This document shows positions 46,238 to 56,600 of a stretch of DNA of 64,000 nucleotides, one piece after another. Origin of the DNA: Cupriavidus necator A5-1 (lineage in GTDB: Bacteria; Pseudomonadota; Gammaproteobacteria; Burkholderiales; Burkholderiaceae); assembly GCF_000744095.1 (NCBI RefSeq), contig NZ_JQLI01000008.1, forward strand, positions 1,612,001-1,676,000, given 5' to 3'. Numbering within the stretch: the first letter of the stretch is position 1; every line of letters begins with the position of its first letter. The notes beneath the pieces were generated by a model. That model had not been told where the DNA came from. It saw only the letters and a program-made list of their open reading frames with translations, and ran no database searches. A program made the translations under genes and the position numbers.

Positions 46238-47221
46238 ATGAAGCATGACAATGTACCGACCCGCGGCATGAGCCTCGCAGCCGCGCTGTGCGATATCGAG
46301 TACCCGGTGTTCCAGGCCGGCATGGCGGGAATATCCGGGCCTGCGTTGGCCGCTGCCGTATCGAATGCTGGCGGCCTGGGGCATCTGGGCGGGCTCCGCC
46401 TTCCGCCCTTGGCGCTACGCAAGTGGATACGGGAGACCAGGGCGCTGACGGACAAACCGTTTGGCGTGAATATCGTCCCGTCCTTCGGCGGCCCGGAGGT
46501 ATTCGAAGCGCAGTTCCGCGTCATCCTGGAAGAAAAGCCGCGTGTCGTCTCGCTCTTCTATGGCGATTTTGCGGAGATGATTCCCCGCGCGAAGGCGGCC
46601 GGCATCACGGTGATCGTGCAGGTCGGGTCGGTGGCGCTCGCCAGGCAGGCAATCGCCTGGGGCGCGGACATCGTGGTGGCCCAGGGGGCGGAAGGCGGCG
46701 GGCACCTCAACCAGGGAACCATTGGCGTGTCGTCGCTGGTGCCCGCCTTTGTCGAGATCGCCGAGGGGCGCCCGGTACTGGCCGCGGGCGGGATTACCAA
46801 CCGTGCCGATGTCAGGGCCATGCTGGAGGTGGGGGCTGCGGGCGTATGGGCCGGGACTGCCTTCGTCGCGGCGACCGAGTCGCTCGCCCATGACCTCTAC
46901 AAGCAGAAGATCGTCGAGGCCACCATCGACGATACCGAGTACCGCACCGGCTACTCGTTCGGGTGGCCGTTCGGCACGCCGCACCGGGTGATTCCGAACC
47001 GGAAGAAATGGAACCTGGTCAAGTACGTCGGCGGCGGCGCCCGGGTGATCGACAAGCCAGAGATGGCGGAGAAGTTGTCGCTGTATGCAGGGCAGGGCGT
47101 CGGGAAGATCCATAGCGTCGCTCCCGCCCGGGAGCGTGTCGCGGAGCTGGTCGCGGGATTCTCTTCGTGGCAGGTCGGGGACACTGCAAGTACGCTCCAG
47201 GCACTACCCGTGGCTGCCTGA
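46238..47221 (+). CDS. Nitronate monooxygenase (operon-linked copy)
   Basis: The 327-residue FMN-dependent TIM-barrel enzyme of the nitronate monooxygenase/2-nitropropane dioxygenase family turns alkyl nitronates into carbonyls and nitrite. YPVFQAGMAGISGPALAAAV is the N-terminal FMN region, VVAQGAEGGGHLNQ holds the catalytic-type histidine, and VLAAGGITNRADVRAMLEVG the phosphate site. It starts two bases after the cytochrome b561 stop. The GAEGGGH variant differs from the class I EAGGH sequence, so substrate range may differ from the second copy at 48929. Confidence 0.88.
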   Translation: MKHDNVPTRGMSLAAALCDIEYPVFQAGMAGISGPALAAAVSNAGGLGHLGGLRLPPLALRKWIRETRALTDKPFGVNIVPSFGGPEVFEAQFRVILEEKPRVVSLFYGDFAEMIPRAKAAGITVIVQVGSVALARQAIAWGADIVVAQGAEGGGHLNQGTIGVSSLVPAFVEIAEGRPVLAAGGITNRADVRAMLEVGAAGVWAGTAFVAATESLAHDLYKQKIVEATIDDTEYRTGYSFGWPFGTPHRVIPNRKKWNLVKYVGGGARVIDKPEMAEKLSLYAGQGVGKIHSVAPARERVAELVAGFSSWQVGDTASTLQALPVAA

Positions 47222-47275
47222 GCTGGCGGCACTATCAACGGCTGACCCTGGCGATCGTCAGGGTCAGTGGCAAGA

Positions 47276-48157
47276 CTACCGCGGGCTAGCCGTCTGCTCA
47301 TGCGCGACGCTCACCATGGCGCGCAGCGCCGACGTTTCGAAGCCGTCCTTGCGGCGAATGAACACCGTGGCGACGTTGGCGAACGCATCGGGCAGGCGGT
47401 GGCACGCAATCAGGTCGCGCGATTCATGGTGCTCGACCACCGCCTTCGGCAGGATCGTGATCCCCATGCCCGCGGCGGTGCAGGACAAGATGCCGTCCAG
47501 GGTGCCAAGTTCAAGGATCTGTCCCGGAATCAGCCCGGTCTGATAAAGCCATTGCTCCAGCGTGGAACGATAGAAGCAGCCAGATCGAAACACGAGCACG
47601 GTCTGCTGCGTCATCTCCGTGGTGAGTTCGGCGAGGGTCCGGTACTTGTTGCTGCTGACCAGGACCAGTTCCTCGTTGAGGATCGCTTCCTGATGGAGCG
47701 CGGGATTCTGATGGAATCCGCCGACAAAGGCGCCGTCCAGGCGATGCGTCTCGACCGCCTTGATCAGTTCCGCCGTGGTGCCTGTGGTCAGCGACAGTTG
47801 CACGCGAGGATATTTCTTACGGTAGGTGGCCAGCACCCTGGGAAGCCGGACGGCGGCGGTGGTCTCCATCGATCCGAGCCGCAAGGTGCCGGTCGGTATG
47901 GTGTCGTCAAGCAATGCGTTGCGGCTTTCCTCCGTCAGCTGGAGGATCCGCTGGGCATAGCCAAGGAAGGTCTGTCCTGCGGAAGTGAGGGTGATACCGC
48001 TCTTGTGCCGGATAAAGAGCGGCTGCTGCAGTTCGGTCTCCAGCTCTTTCACCCGCATGGTGATGTTCGACTGCACGCAGTGCACGACTTCCGCGGCCGC
48101 GGTAAAGCTGCCGCATTCCGCGGCGGCACAGAACATCTTCAGTTGGCGCAACTCCAT
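47276..48157 (-). CDS. LysR-family regulator (3-nitropropionate-type locus)
   Basis: This 293-residue regulator has an N-terminal winged helix (MELRQLKMFCAAAECGSFTA, with the recognition region VVHCVQSNITMRVKELE) and a LysR effector domain. It faces the MmsA-NMO operon convergently and is divergent from the MOSC gene with a 42-base gap. The T-N11-A type repeat upstream of mmsA is a possible target. Confidence 0.9.
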   Translation of the reverse strand: MELRQLKMFCAAAECGSFTAAAEVVHCVQSNITMRVKELETELQQPLFIRHKSGITLTSAGQTFLGYAQRILQLTEESRNALLDDTIPTGTLRLGSMETTAAVRLPRVLATYRKKYPRVQLSLTTGTTAELIKAVETHRLDGAFVGGFHQNPALHQEAILNEELVLVSSNKYRTLAELTTEMTQQTVLVFRSGCFYRSTLEQWLYQTGLIPGQILELGTLDGILSCTAAGMGITILPKAVVEHHESRDLIACHRLPDAFANVATVFIRRKDGFETSALRAMVSVAHEQTASPR

Positions 48158-48199
48158 GTTTCAATCCTTTGATCAGTGTGATCTAGACCGGAGATTCGG

Positions 48200-48892
48200 A
48201 TGGTTAAACCTATGGCAGATGTCGTCGTCGATGCCCTCTTTGCGGGCGGCATCGGCATTCTCGGGGAGGAGGGCCATCGCAGCGGCATCTTCAAACGGCG
48301 GGTAGAAGGCGACGTGCACGTCTTTGCAGAGGGCATCGTCGGTGACGAACAAGCCGATCGGCGCGTCCATGGCGGGCCGGAAAAAGCGATGCATCATTTT
48401 GCAGCGGAGAACTATGCAAGCCTGGCTTCATTTTTTCCGCAGATTGCGGATGCACTGGTGCCGGGCAGCCTGGGCGAGAATATTTCGACGTCCGGGCTTA
48501 CCGAACGCAATGTGCATATCGGCGATATTTTCCGGGTTGGCGGCGTGACGCTGCAAGTGTCGCAGCCGCGCGCCCCTTGCTGGAAGATCAATCATCGCTT
48601 CGCGACCGAAGGCGTATCACTTGTGGTTGCCCGGGAACGGATGACCGGCTGGTATTACCGCGTGATCGAAGCCGGAACGATCCGGGCAGGCGATCCGCTG
48701 GAGCTTGTCAGGAGAACGTCAGAGCGGTTTTCCATCGACGAGTTCTGGAACGTGCAGTCGGCGCATTCGCCGCGGATCGAGGACATGCTGGAACTGGCTG
48801 CGGTTGACGGGCTCGCGCACGACTGGAAGGTGCGCCTGACGGAGCGGGTGCGCTGGATTCGCGAGCGTCGCCAGGCTCAGTCAGGCGGGTGA
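48200..48892 (+). CDS. MOSC-domain protein (YiiM-like)
   Basis: A 230-residue protein with a MOSC domain, found in molybdenum-cofactor sulfurases and YiiM-type proteins that reduce N-hydroxylated compounds. DRRVHGGPEKAMHHFAAENY, LGENISTSGLTE and SQPRAPCWKINHRF (with the conserved Cys) are YiiM features, and the C-terminal helical domain of YiiM follows. Between two nitronate monooxygenase genes it may act on nitro or hydroxylamine by-products; this is a guess from context. Confidence 0.85.
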   Translation: MVKPMADVVVDALFAGGIGILGEEGHRSGIFKRRVEGDVHVFAEGIVGDEQADRRVHGGPEKAMHHFAAENYASLASFFPQIADALVPGSLGENISTSGLTERNVHIGDIFRVGGVTLQVSQPRAPCWKINHRFATEGVSLVVARERMTGWYYRVIEAGTIRAGDPLELVRRTSERFSIDEFWNVQSAHSPRIEDMLELAAVDGLAHDWKVRLTERVRWIRERRQAQSGG

Positions 48893-48928
48893 TTCAGGGG
48901 GACAGGCCCACACGCATCACTTCTCACG

Positions 48929-50047
48929 TCAGGCCAGTTCTTTCCCCAGCGCCGCCATCCGCTCAAGCGCCTCCTTCGTTTCCGCCTTCAGCTGCGCAAC
49001 CAGTTCACCGGCCGGAATGGACCGGGCCAACGGCGCCGCCTGGCCCGCCCACTGCGCCGCGTATTCGGCGCTGCCCTGTGCCTTGGCGGCGGCGTGAAGC
49101 GCCTTGCCGGCGTCGTAGGCGATCGGATAGTCGGGAATCGCGGGTGCGCCGGCGGCAATGCCGAGTTCCGTGAACCGGTTCATGAAGCCCCTGGCCGCAC
49201 GGCCGGAGATCGCGCGGGTGAGTGTGGTCGGACGCGGGCTGGGGGCGGTCAGCGCCGCGCGATAGGCCGCGTCGGCGGAGGACTCGGGGCAGGCGACGAA
49301 TGCCGTGCCGAGCTGCGCGGCTTCCGCACCGAGCGCCAGCACCGCGGCAATACCGGCGCCGTCCATGATCCCGCCCGAGGCAATCACGGGAAGCTGCGTG
49401 TTTCGCACGAGGACGCGCACCAGTGCCAGCGTCCCGAGGCCCTCGTCATATCCGCTCGTGTCAAAGACGCCGCGGTGCCCGCCCGCTTCGATCCCCTGCG
49501 CGACGATGGCGTTGACGCCCGCGGCCTCGGCCTGGCGGGCCTCTTGCAGCGACGTGGCGCTGGCCAGCAGGACGATGCCGGCGGCGCGCAGCGCGTCGAT
49601 CTTCTCCTGGGCAGGGAGGCCGAAATGGAAGCTCACCACTGCCGGCTTTTCTTCCAGCAGCATGCGGAACATCGCATCGTCAGCCACAAAGCTCTTGTAG
49701 ATTTCCCGCAGGCTCGTGGGTGCCGTGCCGCCATGCTCGGCGAAGTGCGAGGCGAGGTAGTCCAGCCACGCTTTCTCGCGCGCGACATCGGCGTTCGCCG
49801 GGGCATGGCAGAACAGGTTGATGTTGAACGGCTTGCCGGTCAGGGCGCGCGTCTCGCGAATCGCCTTGCGTGCGGCTTCCGCGTCCATCGCGCCGACGCC
49901 GAGTGAGCCCAGGCCGCCCGCCTCGGAGACGGCGGCCGCCATGGCCGGTGTGCTGACGCCGGCCATCGGAGCCTGGATGATGGGCGTGGAAATGCCCAGG
50001 AGCGAGCGCAGGTCGCGGGGCTTGTTCGGTGGCGTTGCGGTGTTCAT
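48929..50047 (-). CDS. Class I nitronate monooxygenase
   Basis: This 372-residue enzyme fits class I nitronate monooxygenases, several of which oxidise propionate 3-nitronate to malonate semialdehyde. FMN-binding [20 protein letters not shown], the catalytic motif [32 protein letters not shown] and the late [13 protein letters not shown] are present in order. ATG 50047 gives the family start; the longer frame upstream was discarded. A LysR gene precedes it on the same strand. With MmsA nearby it suggests growth on or detoxification of 3-nitropropionate. Confidence 0.9.
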   Translation of the reverse strand: MNTATPPNKPRDLRSLLGISTPIIQAPMAGVSTPAMAAAVSEAGGLGSLGVGAMDAEAARKAIRETRALTGKPFNINLFCHAPANADVAREKAWLDYLASHFAEHGGTAPTSLREIYKSFVADDAMFRMLLEEKPAVVSFHFGLPAQEKIDALRAAGIVLLASATSLQEARQAEAAGVNAIVAQGIEAGGHRGVFDTSGYDEGLGTLALVRVLVRNTQLPVIASGGIMDGAGIAAVLALGAEAAQLGTAFVACPESSADAAYRAALTAPSPRPTTLTRAISGRAARGFMNRFTELGIAAGAPAIPDYPIAYDAGKALHAAAKAQGSAEYAAQWAGQAAPLARSIPAGELVAQLKAETKEALERMAALGKELA

Positions 50048-50167
50048 GGCAGTGCTTCCTGTTTGAACGGATTGAAGTACCAACGTTTTTCCTGGCGCTG
50101 TGAAACGGCGGCGGTGATTACGCCATCTCACAGCCTCTGCGTTCCTGCCTGCTGCATGGTCGGCCAA

Positions 50168-51085
50168 CTAGTCATGGCGCAACTCCCGCAGGAACGCTTC
50201 ATACGCCGACGTCGTGAACCCGGAGCGCCTGACCAGGAAGGTGTGGACAGGCCGCACGGGCACGGTCTGGAGTTCGGTCACATCCCGGTGCAGGGCCAGC
50301 AGCGAGCGCGGCAGGATCGCCACGGCCGATCCCGCGGACACGTAGGCCAGGATGGCGTGATAGGAGGGCATCTCCACGACCGAAAGCTGGCGACGGATAT
50401 CGTCGCCGGCTTGCTGCAGCCAGTCCTCGGCACATTGCCGGTAGGTGCAGCCGCGCGCGAAGGCCGCGAGGAACCGCAGGTTCACATCCTGCGGCCGGCG
50501 CACCTTCGGGTGGCTGGCGGGCAGCACCAGGACCAGTTCCTCGGTCTGCAGGAAGATGCCGTCGAGTCCCTCGCCGAGTTCGGCGATATCGAGGTTGCGC
50601 GGCGCCGCCGTGCCCGGGTGGGCCACGACCGCGCAATCGAGCGCGTGACTGAGCACGCCGTCGACCAGGGCCTGCGTCGTGCCCGTTGAAACTTTCAGCT
50701 CGACGTCCGGCCAGGCCGCATGGAAGCGCCCGAGCGGCTTGGGCAGCAGCGTGGCCGCGGAGCTCTCCATCGACCCGACGCGCAGGACGCCGGTCGGGGC
50801 ATTGGCGCGCATCGACTGCCGTGCCTCTTCCGCCAGGGCCAGCAGTTGCTCCGCATAGCCGAGGAGCCGGTGCCCCTCCGGCGTCAGGGTCATCTTCTTG
50901 CTGTCGCGTTCGAACAGGGTGACGCCAAGGCTCTCTTCGAGCTGCTTCACGCGGGTCGTGACGTTCGACTGCACGCGTTCAAGCGCCCGGGCCGCCCGGG
51001 TGATGCTCTGTTCGCGTGCAACGGTCCGGAAGATCTCAAGTTCAGCTAGATCCACGCTATTGACGACACCGGGTGTCGTTCTCAT
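50168..51085 (-). CDS. LysR-family regulator upstream of the nitronate monooxygenase
   Basis: The 305-residue protein has a LysR winged helix (LAELEIFRTVAREQSITRAA, RVQSNVTTRVKQLEESLGV) and an effector domain (VLRVGSMESSAATLLPKPLG). It resembles the LysR protein at 47276 in the recognition region. The ATG at 51085 gives the normal N-terminus. It is upstream of and codirectional with the class I nitronate monooxygenase, which it probably controls. Confidence 0.9.
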   Translation of the reverse strand: MRTTPGVVNSVDLAELEIFRTVAREQSITRAARALERVQSNVTTRVKQLEESLGVTLFERDSKKMTLTPEGHRLLGYAEQLLALAEEARQSMRANAPTGVLRVGSMESSAATLLPKPLGRFHAAWPDVELKVSTGTTQALVDGVLSHALDCAVVAHPGTAAPRNLDIAELGEGLDGIFLQTEELVLVLPASHPKVRRPQDVNLRFLAAFARGCTYRQCAEDWLQQAGDDIRRQLSVVEMPSYHAILAYVSAGSAVAILPRSLLALHRDVTELQTVPVRPVHTFLVRRSGFTTSAYEAFLRELRHD

Positions 51086-51186
51086 TATGGGAATTAAGTT
51101 AAGACAAGTATTGTTTTTTGAGAACGAAAAGTCAAGGCTCCGCGGCGCCGCGCGCGGGAGCGCTGGCCTCCGGCCGGCAGCGCCCG

Positions 51187-52125
51187 TCAGGCGCTGACCG
51201 AAAAACCGTCCTTCATTGTCTGCTTGAGGTAGTCGACAAAGCTGCGCACGGCACGCGGCACGAACGGGCTGTAGGGCCGGATCGCAAAGATAAAGTCGCC
51301 AAACGCGCCGGCGGCCCGCCATCCTGGCAAGACCCGGACCAGCTTGCCGCTCGCCAGGTCGGCCTGCGCAGTGAAGTCGGGGACCAGGGCGATGCCCAGG
51401 CCGTTCAGCGCGGCATCCCGCAACGCCTCGCTGTTGTTCGCCGCGAAGCAGCCGTGAATGCCCACGCTCTGCCGGCTGGCGGCGCCACGGGTGGGCACGA
51501 AGCTCCAGCTCGGCTGCTCACCGCGGCGGAAGTAGTGCAGGCAATTGTGGTCCGCCAGGTCGGCGGGTGACTGGGGATTGCCGGACCTCCGCAAGTAAGC
51601 GCGCGAGGCCACCAGCACGGCCTGCGTGCGGCACAGGGTCCAGGCAATATGCGTATCCGGCGCGGTCGATGAGTGCCGCACGGCGAGATCGAAGCCTTCC
51701 CGGGCCAGCGAAGCAAAGCTGTCGGAGAGTTCGATCTCGATCCGCACCTGAGGGTGGGCGTCGAGGAAAGCCGGCAGGCGCGGCACCAGCTGTTGCCGGC
51801 CCAGCGCCACCGGAGCCGTTACGCGCACCAGGCCGCGCGGGTGGCCGATGGCATCGGTCACATCGCTGAAGCCTTGCTCGATGGTTTCAAATGAGCCCCG
51901 CGTGGCGTCGACCAGCTTCTGGCCGGCCTCCGTCAGGCGCACGCTGCGGGTGGTGCGCTGCACCAGCGCAACGCCGGCGGCACGCTCGAGCTCCGAGATG
52001 CGCAGGCTCATGGCCCCCTTGCTGATGCCGAGCTGGACCGCGGCCGCGGTGAAACTGCCAGCCTCGCTCAGCTTGATCAGGCTGTGCAGCTGGGGCCAGA
52101 GGGTGTCGAGTTTTTCGTAGCGCAT
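51187..52125 (-). CDS. LysR-family regulator next to the RND efflux operon
   Basis: A 312-residue LysR protein of the CrgA/AaeR-like subgroup: the winged helix contains SLIKLSEAGSFTAAAVQLGI and the effector domain starts GLVRVTAPVALGRQQL. It follows the outer-membrane channel gene on the same strand, 58 bases away. It may regulate the efflux operon, but the operon promoter is 6 kb upstream, so this is uncertain. Confidence 0.88.
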   Translation of the reverse strand: MRYEKLDTLWPQLHSLIKLSEAGSFTAAAVQLGISKGAMSLRISELERAAGVALVQRTTRSVRLTEAGQKLVDATRGSFETIEQGFSDVTDAIGHPRGLVRVTAPVALGRQQLVPRLPAFLDAHPQVRIEIELSDSFASLAREGFDLAVRHSSTAPDTHIAWTLCRTQAVLVASRAYLRRSGNPQSPADLADHNCLHYFRRGEQPSWSFVPTRGAASRQSVGIHGCFAANNSEALRDAALNGLGIALVPDFTAQADLASGKLVRVLPGWRAAGAFGDFIFAIRPYSPFVPRAVRSFVDYLKQTMKDGFSVSA

Positions 52126-52183
52126 CGTTCATTGTTCAGTCAGGTGAACGATGGCGTCAAGCAACACCCTTAGTCTTGCCGGC

Positions 52184-53665
52184 CTACTGCTTCGCCACCG
52201 CCTCCGGCGGCATTCCCCAGCCGCCACCAAGGCTGCGCACCAGCGACACGGTCGCTGCCGCGCGCAGCCCGGCGACCTGGTTGGCCTCGCGTTGGGCCTG
52301 CAGCACCGTGCGGTCGGCGTCGATCACGGTCAGGTAGTCGACGGCGCCTGCGTCATAGCGGCTGCGCGAGATGCGTTGCGCACGTTTCGCGCCGGCCAGT
52401 GCGCTGTCGAGCGCAGTCCCTTGCTGGCTCAGCCAGCGCACGTCGGCCAGGCTGTCCTCGACCTCGCGGAAGGCCACCAGCACGCTCTGGCGGTAGCGCG
52501 CGATGCTTTCCTCGTGCGCGGCGCGCGCGCCGGCCAGGTTGGCGCGGTTGCGGCCGCCGTCAAAGAGGGTCTGGGCGATGGTGGAACCGACCAGCGGTCC
52601 GAGCAACCAGGCGCGCGACGACCACTTGAACAGGTTCGACAGATCCGCCGACTCGAAGCCGAACAACCCGGTCAGCGTGATGCGCGGGAAGAACGCGGCC
52701 TTGGCCACGCCGATGGTGGCATTGGCCGCGGCCATCTGGCGCTCGGCCGCGGCGATGTCGGGACGGCGTTCGAGCAGTTCCGACGGCAGGCCCGCCGGAA
52801 TCGCCACGGGTTCGGTATCGAGCGGGTGCGCCGCCAGCGTGAACTGCGCGGGCGCCACGCCCGTCAGCACGGCCAGCGCATGTTCCTGGTTGGCGCGGCG
52901 GCGCTCGATGCCAGCCAAGTCGGCGCGTGCGTTGCCGAGTTCGGCTTCGGCGCGGGCCGGATCGAGGTCGGTGGTCTCGCCGGCGTCGTAGCGCTTCTTC
53001 AGCAGCGACAGCGCATCCTCGCGCAGCCGGATGGTCGCCTTGAGCAGTTCGCGCTCGCTGTCGAGCGTGCGCAGCGCGAAGTACGCCTGCGCGGTGTCGG
53101 CCTGCAGCGCCAGTTGCACGGAGCGATACAGGTCCTCGGCAGCTTCGCCTTCGGCGCGTGCTGCGTTGACGCTGCTCGCCACGCGGCCGAACAGGTCAAG
53201 CTCATATGAGGCAAACGCACGCGCCTTGAGCACGGTTTGGGCGCGCACGGGCGTGCCATCGGGCAGGCCGCGCGATGCCGCCGACGGCTGCGAACGCGTC
53301 GGATCGAGGCCGAGGCTCAGCTGCGGATACAGGTCCGCTTCCGTCGCGCCGGTGAAGGCCCGCGCCTGCTTCAGCCGCGCCGCGGCGGCAGCCAGGTCCT
53401 GGTTGTAGGTGCCGGCAGCTTCGATCAGGCGGTCGAGATCGGCATCGCCGAAGACCTTCCACCATTCCCCGCGCTGCTGGCCTTCGGCCGGCGTGGCGGT
53501 CTTCCATTGCGCGCCTTCCGTGACGGCCGCCTCGGCTTCCTTGAACGCCGGTGCGGTCGCCGTCTCGGGCACCTTGTAGGTCGGTGCCAGCGAGCAGCCG
53601 GCCAGCACCAGCGCGGCGGCCAGGGTTGCAAGCTTCGGTAGGTATTGCTTGATCACGTTGTCCAT
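52184..53665 (-). CDS. RND efflux outer-membrane lipoprotein channel (OprM/NodT type)
   Basis: This 493-residue outer-membrane factor carries a lipoprotein signal with the lipobox LAGC (Cys24) followed by SLAPTYKVP. Two outer-membrane efflux protein repeats with coiled-coil-rich segments follow (for example AAAAARLKQARAF and ALDSALAGAKRAQRI). ATG 53665 has AAGGGTG before it. It completes the tripartite pump with the permease gene, whose stop is 11 bases upstream. Confidence 0.92.
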   Translation of the reverse strand: MDNVIKQYLPKLATLAAALVLAGCSLAPTYKVPETATAPAFKEAEAAVTEGAQWKTATPAEGQQRGEWWKVFGDADLDRLIEAAGTYNQDLAAAAARLKQARAFTGATEADLYPQLSLGLDPTRSQPSAASRGLPDGTPVRAQTVLKARAFASYELDLFGRVASSVNAARAEGEAAEDLYRSVQLALQADTAQAYFALRTLDSERELLKATIRLREDALSLLKKRYDAGETTDLDPARAEAELGNARADLAGIERRRANQEHALAVLTGVAPAQFTLAAHPLDTEPVAIPAGLPSELLERRPDIAAAERQMAAANATIGVAKAAFFPRITLTGLFGFESADLSNLFKWSSRAWLLGPLVGSTIAQTLFDGGRNRANLAGARAAHEESIARYRQSVLVAFREVEDSLADVRWLSQQGTALDSALAGAKRAQRISRSRYDAGAVDYLTVIDADRTVLQAQREANQVAGLRAAATVSLVRSLGGGWGMPPEAVAKQ

Positions 53666-53676
53666 GTCGATCACCC

Positions 53677-56600
53677 TTACTCCGCAGACGCCACGACTTG
53701 CGCGGCCGACGCTTCCGGCGCGGGCGCCGGGCGGCGCTGGCCGCGCGTGGCCAGCAGCCGGAGCGCGACGTAGAACACCGGTGTCAGGAACAGCCCGAAG
53801 AAGGTCACGCCGAGCATGCCGGCGAACACGGCCACGCCCATTGCATGGCGCATCTCCGAACCGGCACCGCTCGAGACCACCAGCGGCACCACGCCCATGA
53901 TGAAGGCGAACGAGGTCATCAGGATCGGGCGCAGGCGCAGCCGGCTGGCCTCGATCGCGGCCTGCACGATGGTGCGGCCGTGGTGCTCCAGTTCACGGGC
54001 GAACTCGACGATCAGGATCGCGTTCTTCGCCGACAACCCGACCAGCACGATGAAACCGATCTGCGTGAAGATGTTGTTGTCGCCACGCGTGAGCCACACG
54101 CCGGTGATGGCTGCCAGCAGGCTCATCGGCACGATCAGGATCACCGCCAGCGGCAGCGTCAGGCTCTCGTATTGCGCAGCGAGCACCAGGAACACCAGCA
54201 GCACGCACAGCGGGAAGATCCACACGCCCGCGTTGCCGGCCAGGATGTCCTGGTAGGTCAGCTCGGTCCATTCGAAGCCGATGCCCTTGGGCAGCGTCTC
54301 GGCGGCGATCCGCTCGGCGGCCGCCTGCGCCTGGCCCGACGAGAAGCCGGGCGCGGGACCGCCGTTGATATCGGCCGCCGTGAAGGCGTTGTAGCGGATC
54401 ACGCTGTCCGGGCCAAAGCTCTGCTTCACCTTCACCAGCGACGACAGCGGCACCATGTCGCCGTTCGCGCTGCGGGTCTTCAGCTGCAGGATGTCCTCAG
54501 CGTGCTGGCGGAACTGGGCGTCCGCCTGCACCCGGACCTGGTAGGTCCGGCCGAACTTGTTGAAGTCGTTGACGTAGGCCGAGCCAAGGTAGGTCTGCAG
54601 CGTGTCGAACACATCGGTCACGGGCACACCCAGCTGCTTGGCCTTGGTCCGGTCGAGCTGCACGTCGAGCTGCGGCACGTTGATCTGGTAGTTGCTGAAG
54701 ACACCGGCCAGCTCGGGCGTGGCACGCGCCTTGGCCAGGTATGCCTTGGTCGCATCGAACAGCGCGTCATAGCCGAGCGCGGCGCGATCCTCGATGATCA
54801 TCTTGAAGCCGCCGATGGTGCCGAGCCCCTGCACGGGCGGCGGCGGGAACACGCCGATATACGCATCCTGGATCGACGCAAACTGCTTGTTCAGGCTGGC
54901 CGCGATCGCCTTGCCGGACAGCTCCTTGCTCTTGCGCTGCTCGAACGGCTTGAGCGAGACGAACAGGATGCCGGCGTTCGGGCTGTTGGTGAAGCCGTTG
55001 ATCGACAGGCCCGGGAAAGCCACCGCCGATTGCACGCCCGGATGCTTGAGTGCGGTCTCCGACATGCGGCGGATCACGTCCTCGGTGCGGTCCAGCGTGG
55101 CGCCATCCGGCAGCCGGGCAAAGCTCACCAGGTACTGCTTGTCCTGCGCCGGCACGAAGCCCTTGGGCACGAGCTGGAACACGCCCCAGGTCAGCGCCAG
55201 CATCACCGCGTAGACGCCGAACACCGAACCCTTGCGGCGGATCACCCCCTTCACGCCACGGCCATAGCCTTCGGCGCTGCGGCCGAAGAAGTGGTTGAAG
55301 CGCTTGAAGAAGCCGCCAAACACGCGGTCCATCCAGCGCGACAGCCAGTCCTTGGGCGCGTCGTGGCCGCGCAGCAGCAGTGCCGCCAGCGCCGGCGACA
55401 GCGTCAGCGAGTTGAACGCCGAGATGATGGTCGAGATCGAGATCGTCAGCGCGAACTGCTTGTAGAACTGGCCGGTCAGGCCGGTCATGAAGGCCAGCGG
55501 CACGAACACGGCGATCAGCGTCAGCGCGATGGCGATGATGGGGCCGCTTACCTCGTGCATGGCCTTATAGGTCGCTTCCTTAGGCGTCAGTCCTTCCTCG
55601 ATATTGCGCTCGACGTTCTCCACCACCACGATGGCATCGTCCACCACGATCCCGATGGCCAGCACCAGCCCGAACAGCGACAGCGCGTTGATCGAGAAGC
55701 CGAACGCATGCATCAGCCCGAAGGTGCCGACGATCGACACCGGCACCGCCAGCAGCGGGATGATCGACGTGCGCCAAGTCTGCAGGAACAGGATCACCAC
55801 CAGCACCACCAGCGCGATGGCCTCGAACAGCGTATGCACCACCGCATCGATGCTGTGCTGGACGAATCGGGTGGGGTCGTAAGCGATGCGGTAGTCGAGG
55901 CCCTCCGGGAAGTTCTGCTTCAGCTCCTCCATCGTTTTGCGCACGTCTGCCGAGATCTGCAGCGCGTTCGAGCCCGGTGACTGGAAGATCGGCAGGCCCA
56001 CCGCGGACTGGTTGTCGAGCAGAGAGCGCAGCGCGTACTCCGACGCACCGAGCTCGATGCGCGCGATGTCCTTGAGGTAGGTCACCGCACCGTCCGCCGA
56101 GGTCTTGACGATGATGTCGCCGAACTCCTCCACGGTCTGCAGGCGGCCCTGCGCGTTCACCGACAGCTGCAGGTCGGTGCCGGGCAGCGACGGCGATTGC
56201 CCGATCACGCCGGCCGCCACCTGCACGTTCTGCTCACGGATGGCCTTGACCACGTCTGAAGCGGCCAGGTGCCGTTCGGCGAGCTTCTCGGGGTTCAGCC
56301 ACACCCGCATCGAGTAGTCGCCCGAGCCGAACAGCTTGACCAGGCCCACACCCTGGATCCGCGCCAGGCGGTCCTTGACGTTGATCACCGCGTAGTTGCG
56401 CAGGTACGTCATGTCATAGCGGTTGTTCGGCGAGACCAGGTGGACCACCATGGTCAGGTCCGGCGAGCTCTTGACCGTGGTGATGCCCAGGCGGCGCACG
56501 TCTTCAGGCAGGCGCGGCTCGGCCTGCGCGACGCGGTTCTGCACCAGCTGCTGGGCCTTGTCCGGATCGGTGCCGAGCTTGAAGGTCACCGTCAGCGTCA

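Noticed and set aside
53698-55980. 760-codon plus-strand open frame opposite the RND permease
   Set aside because: The translation is rich in Arg, His and Gln and has no recognisable domain; the minus-strand permease is unambiguous.
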